A DNA stretch of 64,000 nucleotides from CAYVUV01 sp964455095 (lineage in GTDB: Bacteria; Desulfobacterota; Binatia; HRBIN30; CADEER01). The stretch spans positions 7,635-71,634 of the forward strand of contig CAYVUV010000291.1 in NCBI GenBank assembly GCA_964455095.1. The letters are read 5' to 3'. Below are positions 25,417-33,884 of this stretch, in pieces. The notes beneath the pieces were generated by a model. The model was not told where the DNA came from. It did not search any database and saw only the letters and a program-made list of their open reading frames with translations. Each line of letters begins with the position of its first letter. Positions within the stretch are counted from its first letter, which is position 1. Position numbers and translations under genes: made by a program.

Positions 25417-28026
25417 ATGCCCGCGCACACACCGCGCCTCTACCTGGTCGATGGGAGCTCCTACTTCTACCGCGCCTTCTTCGCTCTGCCGCCGCTGACC
25501 AGCCCGGCCGGACTGCCCACCAATGCGACGTACGGCTTTACCACCATGTTGCTCAAGTTGCTCGGCGAGGTGAAGCCGGAGTACATCGCGGTGGTGTTCG
25601 ACGCGCCCGGCGGGACCTTCCGCGACGAAATGTTCGCCGAGTACAAAGCCAACCGGCCCGGTATGCCCGACGATCTGTCGGCCCAGATTCCCTTCGTTCA
25701 CCGCGTCGTCGAGGCTTTCCGCCTGCCGGTTCTGGCCGTGTCCGGCGTCGAAGCGGACGACGTCATCGCCACCATCACCACGCGCCTGGCTCCCGAAGGC
25801 GTCGAGTGCGTGGTCATCACCGGCGACAAGGACTTGATGCAGCTGGTCGGGCCGCGCGTGCGCTTGTGGGACACCATGCGCGACCGCTGGACCGATGAGG
25901 CCGCGGTGGCGGAGCGCTTCGGCGTCAAGCCGGACCAGATCGTCGACATCATGGCCCTGATGGGCGACTCGGTCGACAACATCCCCGGCGTCAAGGGCAT
26001 CGGGGAGAAGACGGCGGTGGCGCTCATTCAGCAGTTCGGCGACCTCGAGAATGTCCTCGGTCGTTTGGGCGAGGTCGAGTCGATGGCCCTGCGCGGCGCG
26101 AAGAAGGTGGCGGAACGCCTGCGCGAGGGAGCCGAGATCGCCCGTTTGAGCCGCGAGCTGGCGCGCGTGCGCTGCGATGTGCCGATCGCCTGTGCCCTGG
26201 AGGATTTTCGCGCCCCGGGGCCCGATGTCGAAGCGCTGCGGGCACTGTTCACCCAACTCGGGTTTCAGACTCTCGTCCGCCAGCTTTCGGCCAGCACGGC
26301 GCCGGTGACGGCCGCGGCGTCTGTGGTGCGCGACGCCGCCCAGGTCGCCGCCCTGTTCGACGACGCCCGGGCGCACGGATGGTTGGCGCTGGTTGCCGTC
26401 GCTGGCGATGGACCCGCGTCGTCGACCCCGGCCCGCGACCTCGTGCTGGCGACAAAAGAACACGCCCCGGTCCGCGTGCCTCTGGATGACAGCGCGCTGC
26501 GCGCCCCCGTCGCCGCCGGCTTGGAATCCCCCTCCTTCGAACTGATTGGCCACGACCTCAAGCTCGATTTCCTGCGTCTCGCCGCCGCCGAGCTGCCGGC
26601 GGGCGCGGCGGCGTTCGATGTGATGATCGCCTCGTATCTCGTCGATGCCGGGGCGACGCATGGCCTCGAGGCGCTGGCGGCCGAGGTTCTCGGCGCGCGG
26701 CTCGACGGATTCCGCGACGGTGCCGATAGCGCCGCGGGCGGTCTGACAGTCCTGCCGCAGCTGGCCGAGCGCCTGCGGGCGCAGTTGCAGGCGATGGATC
26801 TCGGCGACCTCTTTGACGACGTCGAGATGCCGTTGGCGCGCGTGCTCGCCGGCATGGAACGCCGCGGCATGCTGCTCGACACGGCATTGCTGGGGCAGAT
26901 GAGTGTCGAGTTCGCCGCCCGACTCGACACGTTGATGGCCGAGATCTACGCGCTGGCCGGCGGTGAGTTCAATATCAGCTCGCCGCCCCAGCTGCGCACC
27001 GTGCTGTTCGACCAGCTCGGCCTGTCGAAGAAAGGAGTGCGGCGCGGCAAGACCGGCTACTCGACCGATGTCGACGTGCTGACGCGACTGGCCACGGACC
27101 ACCCGCTGCCGGCAAAGATTCTCGAATACCGCGGGCTGGCGAAGCTCAAATCGACTTACGTCGATGCCTTGCCCGCCGCCGTCAACCCACTCACCGGCCG
27201 CCTGCATACCAGCTTGAACCAGACCGTCGCGGCGACCGGCCGGTTGAGCTCGAGTGATCCCAATCTGCAGAACATCCCGATCCGGGGCGAAGAGGGGCGC
27301 CGCATCCGCCAGGCCTTCATCGCCTCGCCCGGTTACGTGCTGGTCGCGGCGGACTACTCGCAGATCGAGCTGCGCGTGCTCGCGCACCTCTCGGGCGATC
27401 CGGCGCTGGTCGATGCGTTTGCCAGCGGGCAGGACATTCACGCCCGCACCGCGGCGGAGGTCTTCGGCGTGATGCCCGGGCTGGTGACTGCCGACATGCG
27501 CCGGGCAGCGAAGGTGATCAATTTTGGTATCCTGTACGGCATGGGACCCCAGCGTCTGGCGCACGAGCTCGGCATCTCGCTGGCCGAGGCGCAGCGGTAC
27601 ATCGCCAGCTACTTCGAGCGCTACGCCGGCGTGCGACAGTACATGCGGGGCGTGGTCGAGAGCGGGCGCGAGCTCGGATTCGTCACTACCATCCTCGGCC
27701 GGCGCCGCCCCGTCCCCGAGCTGCGCAGCACCGATCGGGGCGTCCTCCAGGCCGCCGAACGGGTGGCGACCAATACGCCCATTCAGGGCTCGGCGGCTGA
27801 CATCATCAAGCTCGCCATGGTAGCCGTCGAACGCCGTCTCTCCCGCGAGGGGCTGCGCGGCACGTTGCTCCTGCAGGTCCACGACGAGCTGCTGCTCGAA
27901 GTCGCCGAGGCCGATCGCGAGGCGACCTGTGCGGCCCTGCGAGAAGAGATGGAAGGGGCCCTGGCACTCTCGGTGCCGCTGCGGGTCGACCTCGGGGTCG
28001 GCCCGACCTGGGCGGATGCACACTAG
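25417..28026 (+). CDS. polA: DNA polymerase I with degenerate 3'-5' exonuclease domain
   Basis: 869 residues from the ATG at 25417, giving PRLYLVDGSSYFYRAFFA. The N-terminal 5'-3' exonuclease (1 to about 290) has ITGDKDLMQLV and GVKGIGEKTA. The middle domain (about 300-490) keeps the fold (GHDLKLDFLRLA, DVMIASYLVD), but the first catalytic DxE strand reads LALVAVAGDG, so two metal ligands are missing and proofreading is probably lost, as in Taq polymerase. The polymerase part has motif A VAADYSQIELRVLAHLSGD, motif B RRAAKVINFGILYGMG and motif C LLQVHDELLLEV. Role: Okazaki fragment maturation and repair. Confidence 0.95.
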   Translation: MPAHTPRLYLVDGSSYFYRAFFALPPLTSPAGLPTNATYGFTTMLLKLLGEVKPEYIAVVFDAPGGTFRDEMFAEYKANRPGMPDDLSAQIPFVHRVVEAFRLPVLAVSGVEADDVIATITTRLAPEGVECVVITGDKDLMQLVGPRVRLWDTMRDRWTDEAAVAERFGVKPDQIVDIMALMGDSVDNIPGVKGIGEKTAVALIQQFGDLENVLGRLGEVESMALRGAKKVAERLREGAEIARLSRELARVRCDVPIACALEDFRAPGPDVEALRALFTQLGFQTLVRQLSASTAPVTAAASVVRDAAQVAALFDDARAHGWLALVAVAGDGPASSTPARDLVLATKEHAPVRVPLDDSALRAPVAAGLESPSFELIGHDLKLDFLRLAAAELPAGAAAFDVMIASYLVDAGATHGLEALAAEVLGARLDGFRDGADSAAGGLTVLPQLAERLRAQLQAMDLGDLFDDVEMPLARVLAGMERRGMLLDTALLGQMSVEFAARLDTLMAEIYALAGGEFNISSPPQLRTVLFDQLGLSKKGVRRGKTGYSTDVDVLTRLATDHPLPAKILEYRGLAKLKSTYVDALPAAVNPLTGRLHTSLNQTVAATGRLSSSDPNLQNIPIRGEEGRRIRQAFIASPGYVLVAADYSQIELRVLAHLSGDPALVDAFASGQDIHARTAAEVFGVMPGLVTADMRRAAKVINFGILYGMGPQRLAHELGISLAEAQRYIASYFERYAGVRQYMRGVVESGRELGFVTTILGRRRPVPELRSTDRGVLQAAERVATNTPIQGSAADIIKLAMVAVERRLSREGLRGTLLLQVHDELLLEVAEADREATCAALREEMEGALALSVPLRVDLGVGPTWADAH

Positions 28027-28084
28027 ATGAGCCGGTGCCTGAATAACGCTGCTTGGCGCCCGTCTATTGCGGTAGGGTTTCCTC

Positions 28085-28654
28085 GTGGAGCATAGCGACC
28101 GGGAGCTGGTCCGCGAAAGCCGCCGCGGGGACAAAGAGGCATTTCGTGAATTGGTCGAGCGACATCAGCGCAAAATTCTATCGGTCGCCATCGGCATGGT
28201 GCACAACCGCGACGATGCGCTCGAGCTGACGCAGGAGACGTTCGTCAAGGCATTCGAGAACCTGAGTAAGTTCAAAGGGGAATCGAGCTTTTACACATGG
28301 CTGTACCGCATTGTAGTGAACCTGGCGATCGACTTCCGGCGGCGCGACCGGCGGCACGGCACGGTCTCGCTGGCCGACCGTCCGGGCGGCGGGGAGGACC
28401 TCGAGATGTCGCTCCCCGACCAACGCCTTGCCGACCCCTATCAACAAGCGAAATCGCACGAGATCGGCGAGCGTGTGCGGCAGGCAATCGACGAGTTGAC
28501 CCCCGATCACAAAGTGGTCATACTCCTGCGCGAAGTCGAGGGCCTGTCCTACGAGGACATCAGCCGGGTGATGCAGTGCTCGAAGGGCACGGTGATGAGC
28601 CGACTGCACTACGCGCGGAAGAAGCTGCAGAGCAAATTGCGAGATTGTTTGTGA
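28085..28654 (+). CDS. rpoE: ECF RNA polymerase sigma factor (RpoE-like)
   Basis: 189 residues from the GTG at 28085. Region 2: FRELVERHQRKILSVAIG, DDALELTQETFVKAFENL and FYTWLYRIVVNLAIDFRRR. Region 4: DHKVVILLREVEGLSYEDI followed by the helix-turn-helix CSKGTVMSRLHYARKKL. It has no C-terminal extension. A zinc-finger anti-sigma gene follows 100 bases downstream, the usual arrangement for group 2 (RpoE-type) ECF factors released by envelope stress. The target promoter is unknown; the downstream exported protein may belong to its regulon. Confidence 0.93.
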   Translation: MEHSDRELVRESRRGDKEAFRELVERHQRKILSVAIGMVHNRDDALELTQETFVKAFENLSKFKGESSFYTWLYRIVVNLAIDFRRRDRRHGTVSLADRPGGGEDLEMSLPDQRLADPYQQAKSHEIGERVRQAIDELTPDHKVVILLREVEGLSYEDISRVMQCSKGTVMSRLHYARKKLQSKLRDCL

Positions 28655-28754
28655 TCCGCGGTACCGCGCCCCGCACTTCCCTCCACACAGCCGTTGTCGC
28701 GCCAGCGCGCCGCCGCGCGGTCGGCGCGGCGCTCGCGTCCCCAGGGGGCGTGGA

Positions 28755-29294
28755 ATGAACTGCCGCGAGACTCTTCCGCTGCTGCCGTTGTTCCTCGATG
28801 GCGAGCTCGAAGCGCGGCAAATGCGCGCGGTGGCGTTGCACAGCACCCGCTGCGCGCCCTGTGAAGAGGAGCTCCGCCACATCGAGCGGCTGCAAGAGCT
28901 GGTGGCGACGCAGATCTCGGCGCAGGTCGACGAGGTCGACCTCGGGGCGATCTGGGCCGGCGTTGCGCCGCGCCTCGGCAACGTTGCCGAGCCGTGGTAT
29001 CAGCGCGCGGCGGGGCGCTTCGAGGGCGCGCGCGTCGGCTGGCGTCCCTGGATGCCGATGACCGCTGCGCTGGCTGCTGCCGCCGTGCTGGCGCTGGTGT
29101 TCTGGCAGAAGACGGATCTCCCGGCTGGAATGCCGGTGAAGACGGCCAGCAGCGTCGACAACAGCGCCATCCTCGATTCGATGCAAAGCAACGTCGACTC
29201 GGTCGCGATGCTGCACGACGACGAGACCAATACCATGGTGCTGTGGATCACCGATGACGCCGCCACGGTCGACGATCTCGGAGACCTGCCGTGA
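28755..29294 (+). CDS. Zinc-finger anti-sigma factor (zf-HC2)
   Basis: 179 residues. The N-terminal ZAS domain carries NCRETLPLLPLFLDGEL and the HSTRCAPCEEEL motif (H-x3-C-x2-C), which should bind zinc and cap the ECF sigma factor. A membrane helix (TAALAAAAVLALVFWQ, about 98-113) splits it from an about 60-residue acidic extracytoplasmic tail, so envelope signals could trigger regulated proteolysis. It overlaps the next gene by four bases (GTGA), linking that gene to the sigma system. Confidence 0.88.
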   Translation: MNCRETLPLLPLFLDGELEARQMRAVALHSTRCAPCEEELRHIERLQELVATQISAQVDEVDLGAIWAGVAPRLGNVAEPWYQRAAGRFEGARVGWRPWMPMTAALAAAAVLALVFWQKTDLPAGMPVKTASSVDNSAILDSMQSNVDSVAMLHDDETNTMVLWITDDAATVDDLGDLP

Positions 29295-29767
29295 GCTTCG
29301 GCGTTGGATCCATCCCGGGTGTCGTGCTCTCGACCTGGATCGCCTGCTCGGGCGCCGCGCTGGCGCAGGAGACCATGGAAGTCGACCGCCAGGCGATCGA
29401 GGTACACATCGGTGCGGTCATCGCCAGCAACACTGGGCAGGCGTTTGATCAACGCCTCACCTCGTTGCGCGGACCATTCGACTCCCTGTTTCGCTACACC
29501 TCGTACCGCCTGATCCGCGAGGAGCGCCGCCGGGTGGAGTGGAAGCGCGAGGCGGGGTTCGAGCTGCCGGGCCGTCGCTACCTGTTGGTGATCCCGCGCG
29601 GCTACAAGGACGGGCGCGTGTTACTCAACCTGATGCTCATGCAGGGGCGCCGCCCACTGCTGAACACCGGCATTGCCCTGCGCAACCACGGCACCTTCCT
29701 GCTCGGTGGTCCACATCACGAAGACGGCGTACTGATCGTCTCCATCGGCGCCGGTACCGTGCGCTAG
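29291..29767 (+). CDS. Exported protein of unknown function, coupled to the anti-sigma gene
   Basis: 158 residues from the GTG at 29291, overlapping the anti-sigma stop. A signal peptide (VVLSTWIACSGAALAQ) is followed by a compact beta-rich domain: VDRQAIEVHIGAVIASNTG, FRYTSYRLIREERRRVEW, FELPGRRYLLVIPRGY and HHEDGVLIVSIGAG near the end. I do not recognise the family. Translational coupling to an anti-sigma factor suggests an envelope-stress sensor or effector; that is inference. Confidence 0.75.
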   Translation: MSFGVGSIPGVVLSTWIACSGAALAQETMEVDRQAIEVHIGAVIASNTGQAFDQRLTSLRGPFDSLFRYTSYRLIREERRRVEWKREAGFELPGRRYLLVIPRGYKDGRVLLNLMLMQGRRPLLNTGIALRNHGTFLLGGPHHEDGVLIVSIGAGTVR

Positions 29768-29781
29768 CCGCCAATCGCTGC

Positions 29782-30045
29782 ATGGACGATCTCGTCACGC
29801 GCCTCTGGGACCACCTCGGCACACAGTGGAGCGAGCTGCGCCGCGCGGTGGCGTTCTGGAGCCCGACGAGCGATGCGCCGGCCTGGATGGCGCCGGCTCT
29901 GGCACTGACGGCGCTCTTCGGTCTCGCGCTGGCTGCCGGAGTGGCACTGCTGTCGATGGGCGTGTTGCTGACCGCTTTGCTCGCCGCCCACCTGCTGCTC
30001 ACGGCGGTGTTCGGTGTCCAGGTCGCGGTCGTGCTGCCGCGCTAA
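29782..30045 (+). CDS. Small membrane protein with two hydrophobic helices
   Basis: 87 residues from the ATG at 29782, 14 bases after the preceding stop. An amphipathic N-terminus (MDDLVTRLWDHLGTQWSEL) is followed by two hydrophobic segments, WMAPALALTALFGLALAAGV and LLTALLAAHLLLTAVFGVQV. No family recognised. No clear ribosome binding site, so expression would depend on the upstream sigma/anti-sigma transcript. Possibly an envelope-stress accessory; also possibly a non-functional ORF. Confidence 0.55.
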   Translation: MDDLVTRLWDHLGTQWSELRRAVAFWSPTSDAPAWMAPALALTALFGLALAAGVALLSMGVLLTALLAAHLLLTAVFGVQVAVVLPR

Positions 30046-30062
30046 AGCTCCCCGCGCGCGGC

Positions 30063-30725
30063 TCAGACGCAGATCGCACAGGCGCTCTGTCGCGCGATAC
30101 AGCCTTCGGTCAGGGCGGCGGTGTCGCCGTCGTAGTGCAGCCAGCGCCCGGGCGCCAGGCCCGCGAGCTGTAGTGTCCCCCTCAGGACTTCCAGCGCCAG
30201 CAGGGCCCCGATGGCGCCGACGGCTGCAGACTCGAATGTGGACCCGGCGGCGGCCGCTCGCGCCATTGCGGCTGCACAGCCGACGCACGCATGTTCGGCC
30301 GGGCCGCCGACAGCCAGCCAGGCCAGCGATCCGTGCACCCCGGCAGCGATGAGCGGACAGCTCGCGCGGGCCGCCGCCGCCACGACCGGCCGCAACGTCT
30401 GCGGGTCGCCCGTGGTCGCGACGACGACGTCGCACACCGAGGACCAGTCGCCCGACATGGCCGCAGTCGCGATGGTCGTGTCCGGATTTACATCCGCAAG
30501 GTCGGCCTCCAGCCGCTCTGCCTCGCCGGGGTCTTCGCCTGCTGCCGGGCACAGATACAGCCGCCCGATCCCGGCCCCAGCGAGATACGGCGTCAGCACG
30601 TGCGCAATCGCGCCGGTGCCGATGACGGCGACAGTCGCTGCCAGCAGACGCTCCTGGCCGCGCCCACCGATCTCGGAGACGATGATCTGGCGGCTGTAGC
30701 GGTCGATCTGCGCGTCGGTGAGCAT
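30063..30725 (-). CDS. Degenerate ThiF/MoeB-like E1 protein
   Basis: 220 residues from the ATG at 30725 (a GTG at 30737 is possible). It starts like E1 enzymes (LTDAQIDRYSRQIIVSEIGG), then has a Rossmann loop VIGTGAIAHVLTPYLAGAGI instead of GxGGLG, and no DxVExSNLxRQ segment. Cys pairs at HACVGCAA and near the C-terminus (SACAIC) could bind zinc. So it has lost the usual ATP and adenylation residues, and probably does not adenylate a sulfur carrier. It is the last gene of the cysteine operon (after CysM, 31 bases). It may be a pseudo-E1, a regulatory subunit, or a sulfur-relay protein. Confidence 0.75.
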   Translation of the reverse strand: MLTDAQIDRYSRQIIVSEIGGRGQERLLAATVAVIGTGAIAHVLTPYLAGAGIGRLYLCPAAGEDPGEAERLEADLADVNPDTTIATAAMSGDWSSVCDVVVATTGDPQTLRPVVAAAARASCPLIAAGVHGSLAWLAVGGPAEHACVGCAAAMARAAAAGSTFESAAVGAIGALLALEVLRGTLQLAGLAPGRWLHYDGDTAALTEGCIARQSACAICV

Positions 30726-30756
30726 GACTCGGATCACCCGCGCGGCGCGGCTGGCG

Positions 30757-31749
30757 TTAGATGCTGGGGTGCCTTTGCTGCCATTCCGCCCATCCGCCCC
30801 AGAGATTGGTGCTGAGGTAGCGGTCGCCGAAGTCGCAGAAGATCATGACCACGACGCCTTCGTCGAGCTGACGCGCGACCTGCAGTGCGCCGTACAGGGC
30901 GGCACCCGAGGACTGACCGACGACCAGTCCGTGGCGTGTGCCGAGCTCGTAGACGAGGTCATAGGCGGCATCGGTCGGGATCGGGACTTTCCCGTCGAGC
31001 TCTTGCTCGTGGTAGATGCCCGGCACGATCGAGCTCGCCATGTGCTTGAGCCCCTCGAGTCCGTGCAGGGCGTCGTCGGGCTCGGCCGCGATGACCTGCA
31101 CGGCTGGGTTGCGCTCCTTCAGGTAGCGCCCGGTGCCCATGATCGTACCGCCGGTGCCGATGCCACCGACGAAGTGGGTGATGGTACCGCCGGTATCGGC
31201 CCAGATCTCCGGCCCGGTGCTCTCGTAGTGCGCCAGCGGATTGACCGGATTGAAGTACTGGTCGGGCTTGAAGTAGCGGTCCGGATCCTCGGCCAGGACC
31301 TCGCGACACAGCCGAATGGCTCCGTCCGACCCGTCCATGCCGCTGCTGAAGACCATTTCGGCGCCGTAGGCGCTGATGATGCGCTTGCGCTCACGGCTGA
31401 CATTGTCGGGCAGCACCAACTTCACCGGATAACCGAGCGCCGCGCCGATCATCGCCAGGGCAATGCCGGTATTTCCTGACGTCGAGTCGATGATGGTCTT
31501 GCCGGGCACCAGCGCGCCGCTGGCGATGCCATGCCGCACCATCCACAGCGCCGGTCGGTCCTTCACCGAGCCGCCGGGATTGCAGCCTTCGAGCTTGGCG
31601 TAGAGGCGCACCCGCGGCGACAGGTCGTGCCCCAGCGCCGTCACGTCCACCAGGGGCGTATGGCCAACGAGATCGGCGACCGAGGAGACGCGGCGCAGGC
31701 GCGGGCTGCCGTTGGCCGCCTCGCCGGGCGCGGAGACCATCCCGGTCAC
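30757..31749 (-). CDS. cysM: CysM-like cysteine synthase, sulfur-carrier dependent type
   Basis: 330 residues from the GTG at 31749, which overlaps the sulfur-carrier stop by four bases. A fold-type II PLP enzyme. Seen: VGHTPLVDV, the PLP Lys63 in CNPGGSVKDRPALWM, DSTSGNTGIALAMIG, GIGTGGTIMGTGRYL and SSGAALYGAL. In mycobacteria CysM uses O-phosphoserine and the thiocarboxylate of CysO to make cysteine; direct fusion of the two genes by overlap makes that mechanism likely here. The length matches CysM/cystathionine synthase-type enzymes. An ATG at 31740 is the alternative start. Confidence 0.9.
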   Translation of the reverse strand: MTGMVSAPGEAANGSPRLRRVSSVADLVGHTPLVDVTALGHDLSPRVRLYAKLEGCNPGGSVKDRPALWMVRHGIASGALVPGKTIIDSTSGNTGIALAMIGAALGYPVKLVLPDNVSRERKRIISAYGAEMVFSSGMDGSDGAIRLCREVLAEDPDRYFKPDQYFNPVNPLAHYESTGPEIWADTGGTITHFVGGIGTGGTIMGTGRYLKERNPAVQVIAAEPDDALHGLEGLKHMASSIVPGIYHEQELDGKVPIPTDAAYDLVYELGTRHGLVVGQSSGAALYGALQVARQLDEGVVVMIFCDFGDRYLSTNLWGGWAEWQQRHPSI

Positions 31750-32021
31750 CCGCCGGCGATGGCCGGTACGATCGACAGCTCGTCGCCGTCCTTGAGCGCC
31801 GTGCCGAGGCTGTCGAGGAAGCGGATGTCGTCGCCGTTGACGTAGATGTTGACGAAGCGCCGCACGCGCCCCTCGGCATCGCACAGGCGTTCCTTCAGGC
31901 CGGGGAACTGGCGCTCGAGATCGTCGACGACGTGGCCGACGGTCGCGCCGCTGGCGGTGACTTGCTCGGCGTTGGCGGTGAACCGCCGCAGCGGTGTCGG
32001 TATGCGTACCTGAACGCTCAT
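31746..32021 (-). CDS. cysO: Ubiquitin-like sulfur carrier (CysO/MoaD/ThiS family)
   Basis: 91 residues preceded by AAGGAGG, one of the best ribosome binding sites in the window. A beta-grasp protein ending in the exposed AIAGG, whose terminal Gly is adenylated and thiocarboxylated. Segments FVNIYVNGDDIRFLDSLGT and DGDELSIVPAIAGG closely resemble mycobacterial CysO rather than MoaD. It overlaps CysM and follows an E1 gene, giving the order E1, carrier, synthase on one strand. No additional tail follows the GG, so no activating hydrolase is needed before loading. Confidence 0.92.
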   Translation of the reverse strand: MSVQVRIPTPLRRFTANAEQVTASGATVGHVVDDLERQFPGLKERLCDAEGRVRRFVNIYVNGDDIRFLDSLGTALKDGDELSIVPAIAGG

Positions 32022-32043
32022 CCTTTATCCTCCTTGGGGTGTT

Positions 32044-32811
32044 TCACTTCTCTCCATAGCGCGCCGCGCCGCGAGCCTCCAGCCCGTCGCGCTGAGGCAT
32101 CTGACCGCAGCACCGGCAGTGCGGGTCGCGGGTCAGCACGACGTGGCGCCAGCGACGCGCCAGCCCATCGAAGGTCAACAGCCGTCCCGCCAGTGGCGGC
32201 GCACGGCCGAGCAGCGCGTCAATGGCCTCTCCTGCCTGCACGGCGGCGATGAAGCCGGCGATGGGCCCGACGATGCCCGCCTCCTGACAGGTAGGCAGGG
32301 AGTCCGCCGGTGGCGGCCCCGGAAACAGGCAGCGCAGGCAGGCGGTGGCGCCGGGCACGATGGTGGTGGTTTGCCCGTGCCAGCCGAGGACGCCGGCATG
32401 CGAGAAAGACCGCCCGGTGGCGACGGCGGCGTCGTTGATGAGAAACTTGGCGGCGGCCCCATCGGTTGCGTCGATGGCGAAGTCGACTTCGGCGAGCTGC
32501 GCCCTGGCATTCTCCGCGTTCAGCGCCGCGTGCCGGCCCTCGATCACGGTGCGCGGAAAGCGGTGCGCCAGAGCGCTGCGCACGGAGTCGACCTTGGCGA
32601 CACCGAGGCCCGCGGTGCGGTGCAGGATCTGGCGGTGCAGATTGGACAACTCGACGACGTCCGGATCCATCAGCACCAGGGTCCCGACCCCGGCCGACGC
32701 GAGATGCAGGGCCGCCGGGCATCCCAAGGCCCCGGCGCCGACGATCAGCACGCGCCCGCGCGCCAGGCGCTCGCGCGCGTCATCGCGCGGAGCAGTCGCC
32801 GTTGATGACAT
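32044..32811 (-). CDS. moeB: MoeB/ThiF-type adenylyltransferase (E1-like)
   Basis: 255 residues. Seen: the nucleotide loop VLIVGAGALGCPAALHLASA, the ATP/carrier contact DPDVVELSNLHRQILH, IDATDGAAAKFLIND, a Cys pair CLRCLF and a second CRCCG near the end (zinc site). The active-site Cys region is SLPTCQEAGIVGP. It should adenylate the CysO-type carrier whose gene starts 22 bases downstream. It lacks the C-terminal rhodanese domain of MoeZ, so the sulfur donor must come from elsewhere. The start at 32811 gives a normal N-terminus. Confidence 0.92.
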   Translation of the reverse strand: MSSTATAPRDDARERLARGRVLIVGAGALGCPAALHLASAGVGTLVLMDPDVVELSNLHRQILHRTAGLGVAKVDSVRSALAHRFPRTVIEGRHAALNAENARAQLAEVDFAIDATDGAAAKFLINDAAVATGRSFSHAGVLGWHGQTTTIVPGATACLRCLFPGPPPADSLPTCQEAGIVGPIAGFIAAVQAGEAIDALLGRAPPLAGRLLTFDGLARRWRHVVLTRDPHCRCCGQMPQRDGLEARGAARYGEK

Positions 32812-32894
32812 GAGAGATTGCCGCGTTTCTCGGCAGTGAGAGAGGAGGCCGAGCTACTCCGTTCCGCCGCGGATGCGGAGGTCGGTTCCGGCGG

Positions 32895-33824
32895 TCAGTA
32901 GCGCCCGCCGAACGGACCCCCACCGCCGCCGCCCGGCAGGCCGGAGGCCGCCGGGCCGAAGCCGGCCTGTTTCGGCGCGCTCTGTTCCGGGATGTCGGCG
33001 GTCTGGGCCATCGCCAGCACACGCGAGCGTCCGGACTGCGCCTGCAGGACGGCGAGGGGGTCGGCGCTCGGCTCCCCGTCGCTGGCCATCTCGCTGAGTG
33101 CCCGTTGGGCCCGCAGGGCGACGCGATTTTTGGGGTGATGCTGCGTGACCGCGGCGAACGCCAACGCCGCCTTGTCGTCCTCGCCCTGGCGGCGGTAGAG
33201 CCGACCGAGCTCGTACAGCGCGTCGCCGGCGACGTCGGTATCGTTGAATCGGTTGACCAGATCGAGCAGTCGGTACTCCGCCGCCTGCGCGTTCTCGCGC
33301 GACTCGTAATAGTCCGCGATGATCATCTCGTGCGCCGCCAGGCGCTCGCGGCAGTACTCCATGCGGTCGCGCGCCAGGTCGGCGAACGGACTCTCGGGGT
33401 ACTGCTGCACGACGGCGACATAGTAGGCGTGCGCGTTCTGTGCCGCGCTCTGATCGCGATCGGCCGGATACATCTGGTTCTCGTAACACTGGCCCAGGAG
33501 GAAGCCGACCAGCGGCAGGTACGGACTGGTCGGATGGCGGCGCTGGAAGTCGGAGAAGGCCGCGATGGCTTCCGGCCAGGAGTGATTCAGATAGTGGGCG
33601 TGGGCGATCTTGAGCTCGGCCTCTTCGCTCTGCTGGCTGAACGGGTACTGGTCGAGCAGTTCGCGATAGTTCTCGATGGCCACCTGGTAGGAGCCCCGAC
33701 GGAACTCCTTCGACGCATTGGAGAAGTACTCATCCGCCGTGAGTTGCTTCTTGGCCGCGCAGCCCCAGCTGAAGCAGAGCAAAAAAAGGGCGGCGGTGCG
33801 GCGAACGGTTGGGTGTCTCATCAC
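32895..33824 (-). CDS. bamD: BamD outer-membrane assembly lipoprotein
   Basis: 309 residues (a second ATG three bases in). The lipoprotein signal ends at LLCFSWGC. Five TPR-like helical pairs follow, beginning DEYFSNASKEFRRGSYQVAI and YRELLDQYPFSQQSEEAELK, the BamD pattern; SDFQRRHPTSPYL and VVQQYPESPFADLAR continue it. The last 70 residues are unusual: low-complexity Pro/Gly, ending GGGGGGPFGGRY. BamD binds BamA and outer-membrane protein precursors. Its presence confirms a Gram-negative envelope. No bamA is nearby. Confidence 0.9.
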   Translation of the reverse strand: MMRHPTVRRTAALFLLCFSWGCAAKKQLTADEYFSNASKEFRRGSYQVAIENYRELLDQYPFSQQSEEAELKIAHAHYLNHSWPEAIAAFSDFQRRHPTSPYLPLVGFLLGQCYENQMYPADRDQSAAQNAHAYYVAVVQQYPESPFADLARDRMEYCRERLAAHEMIIADYYESRENAQAAEYRLLDLVNRFNDTDVAGDALYELGRLYRRQGEDDKAALAFAAVTQHHPKNRVALRAQRALSEMASDGEPSADPLAVLQAQSGRSRVLAMAQTADIPEQSAPKQAGFGPAASGLPGGGGGGPFGGRY

Positions 33825-33884
33825 CTGGTACTATGCCGAAATCCATTCGAGGTGCAAAGCGACGCGGCCGCCGCGCCACCGGGC

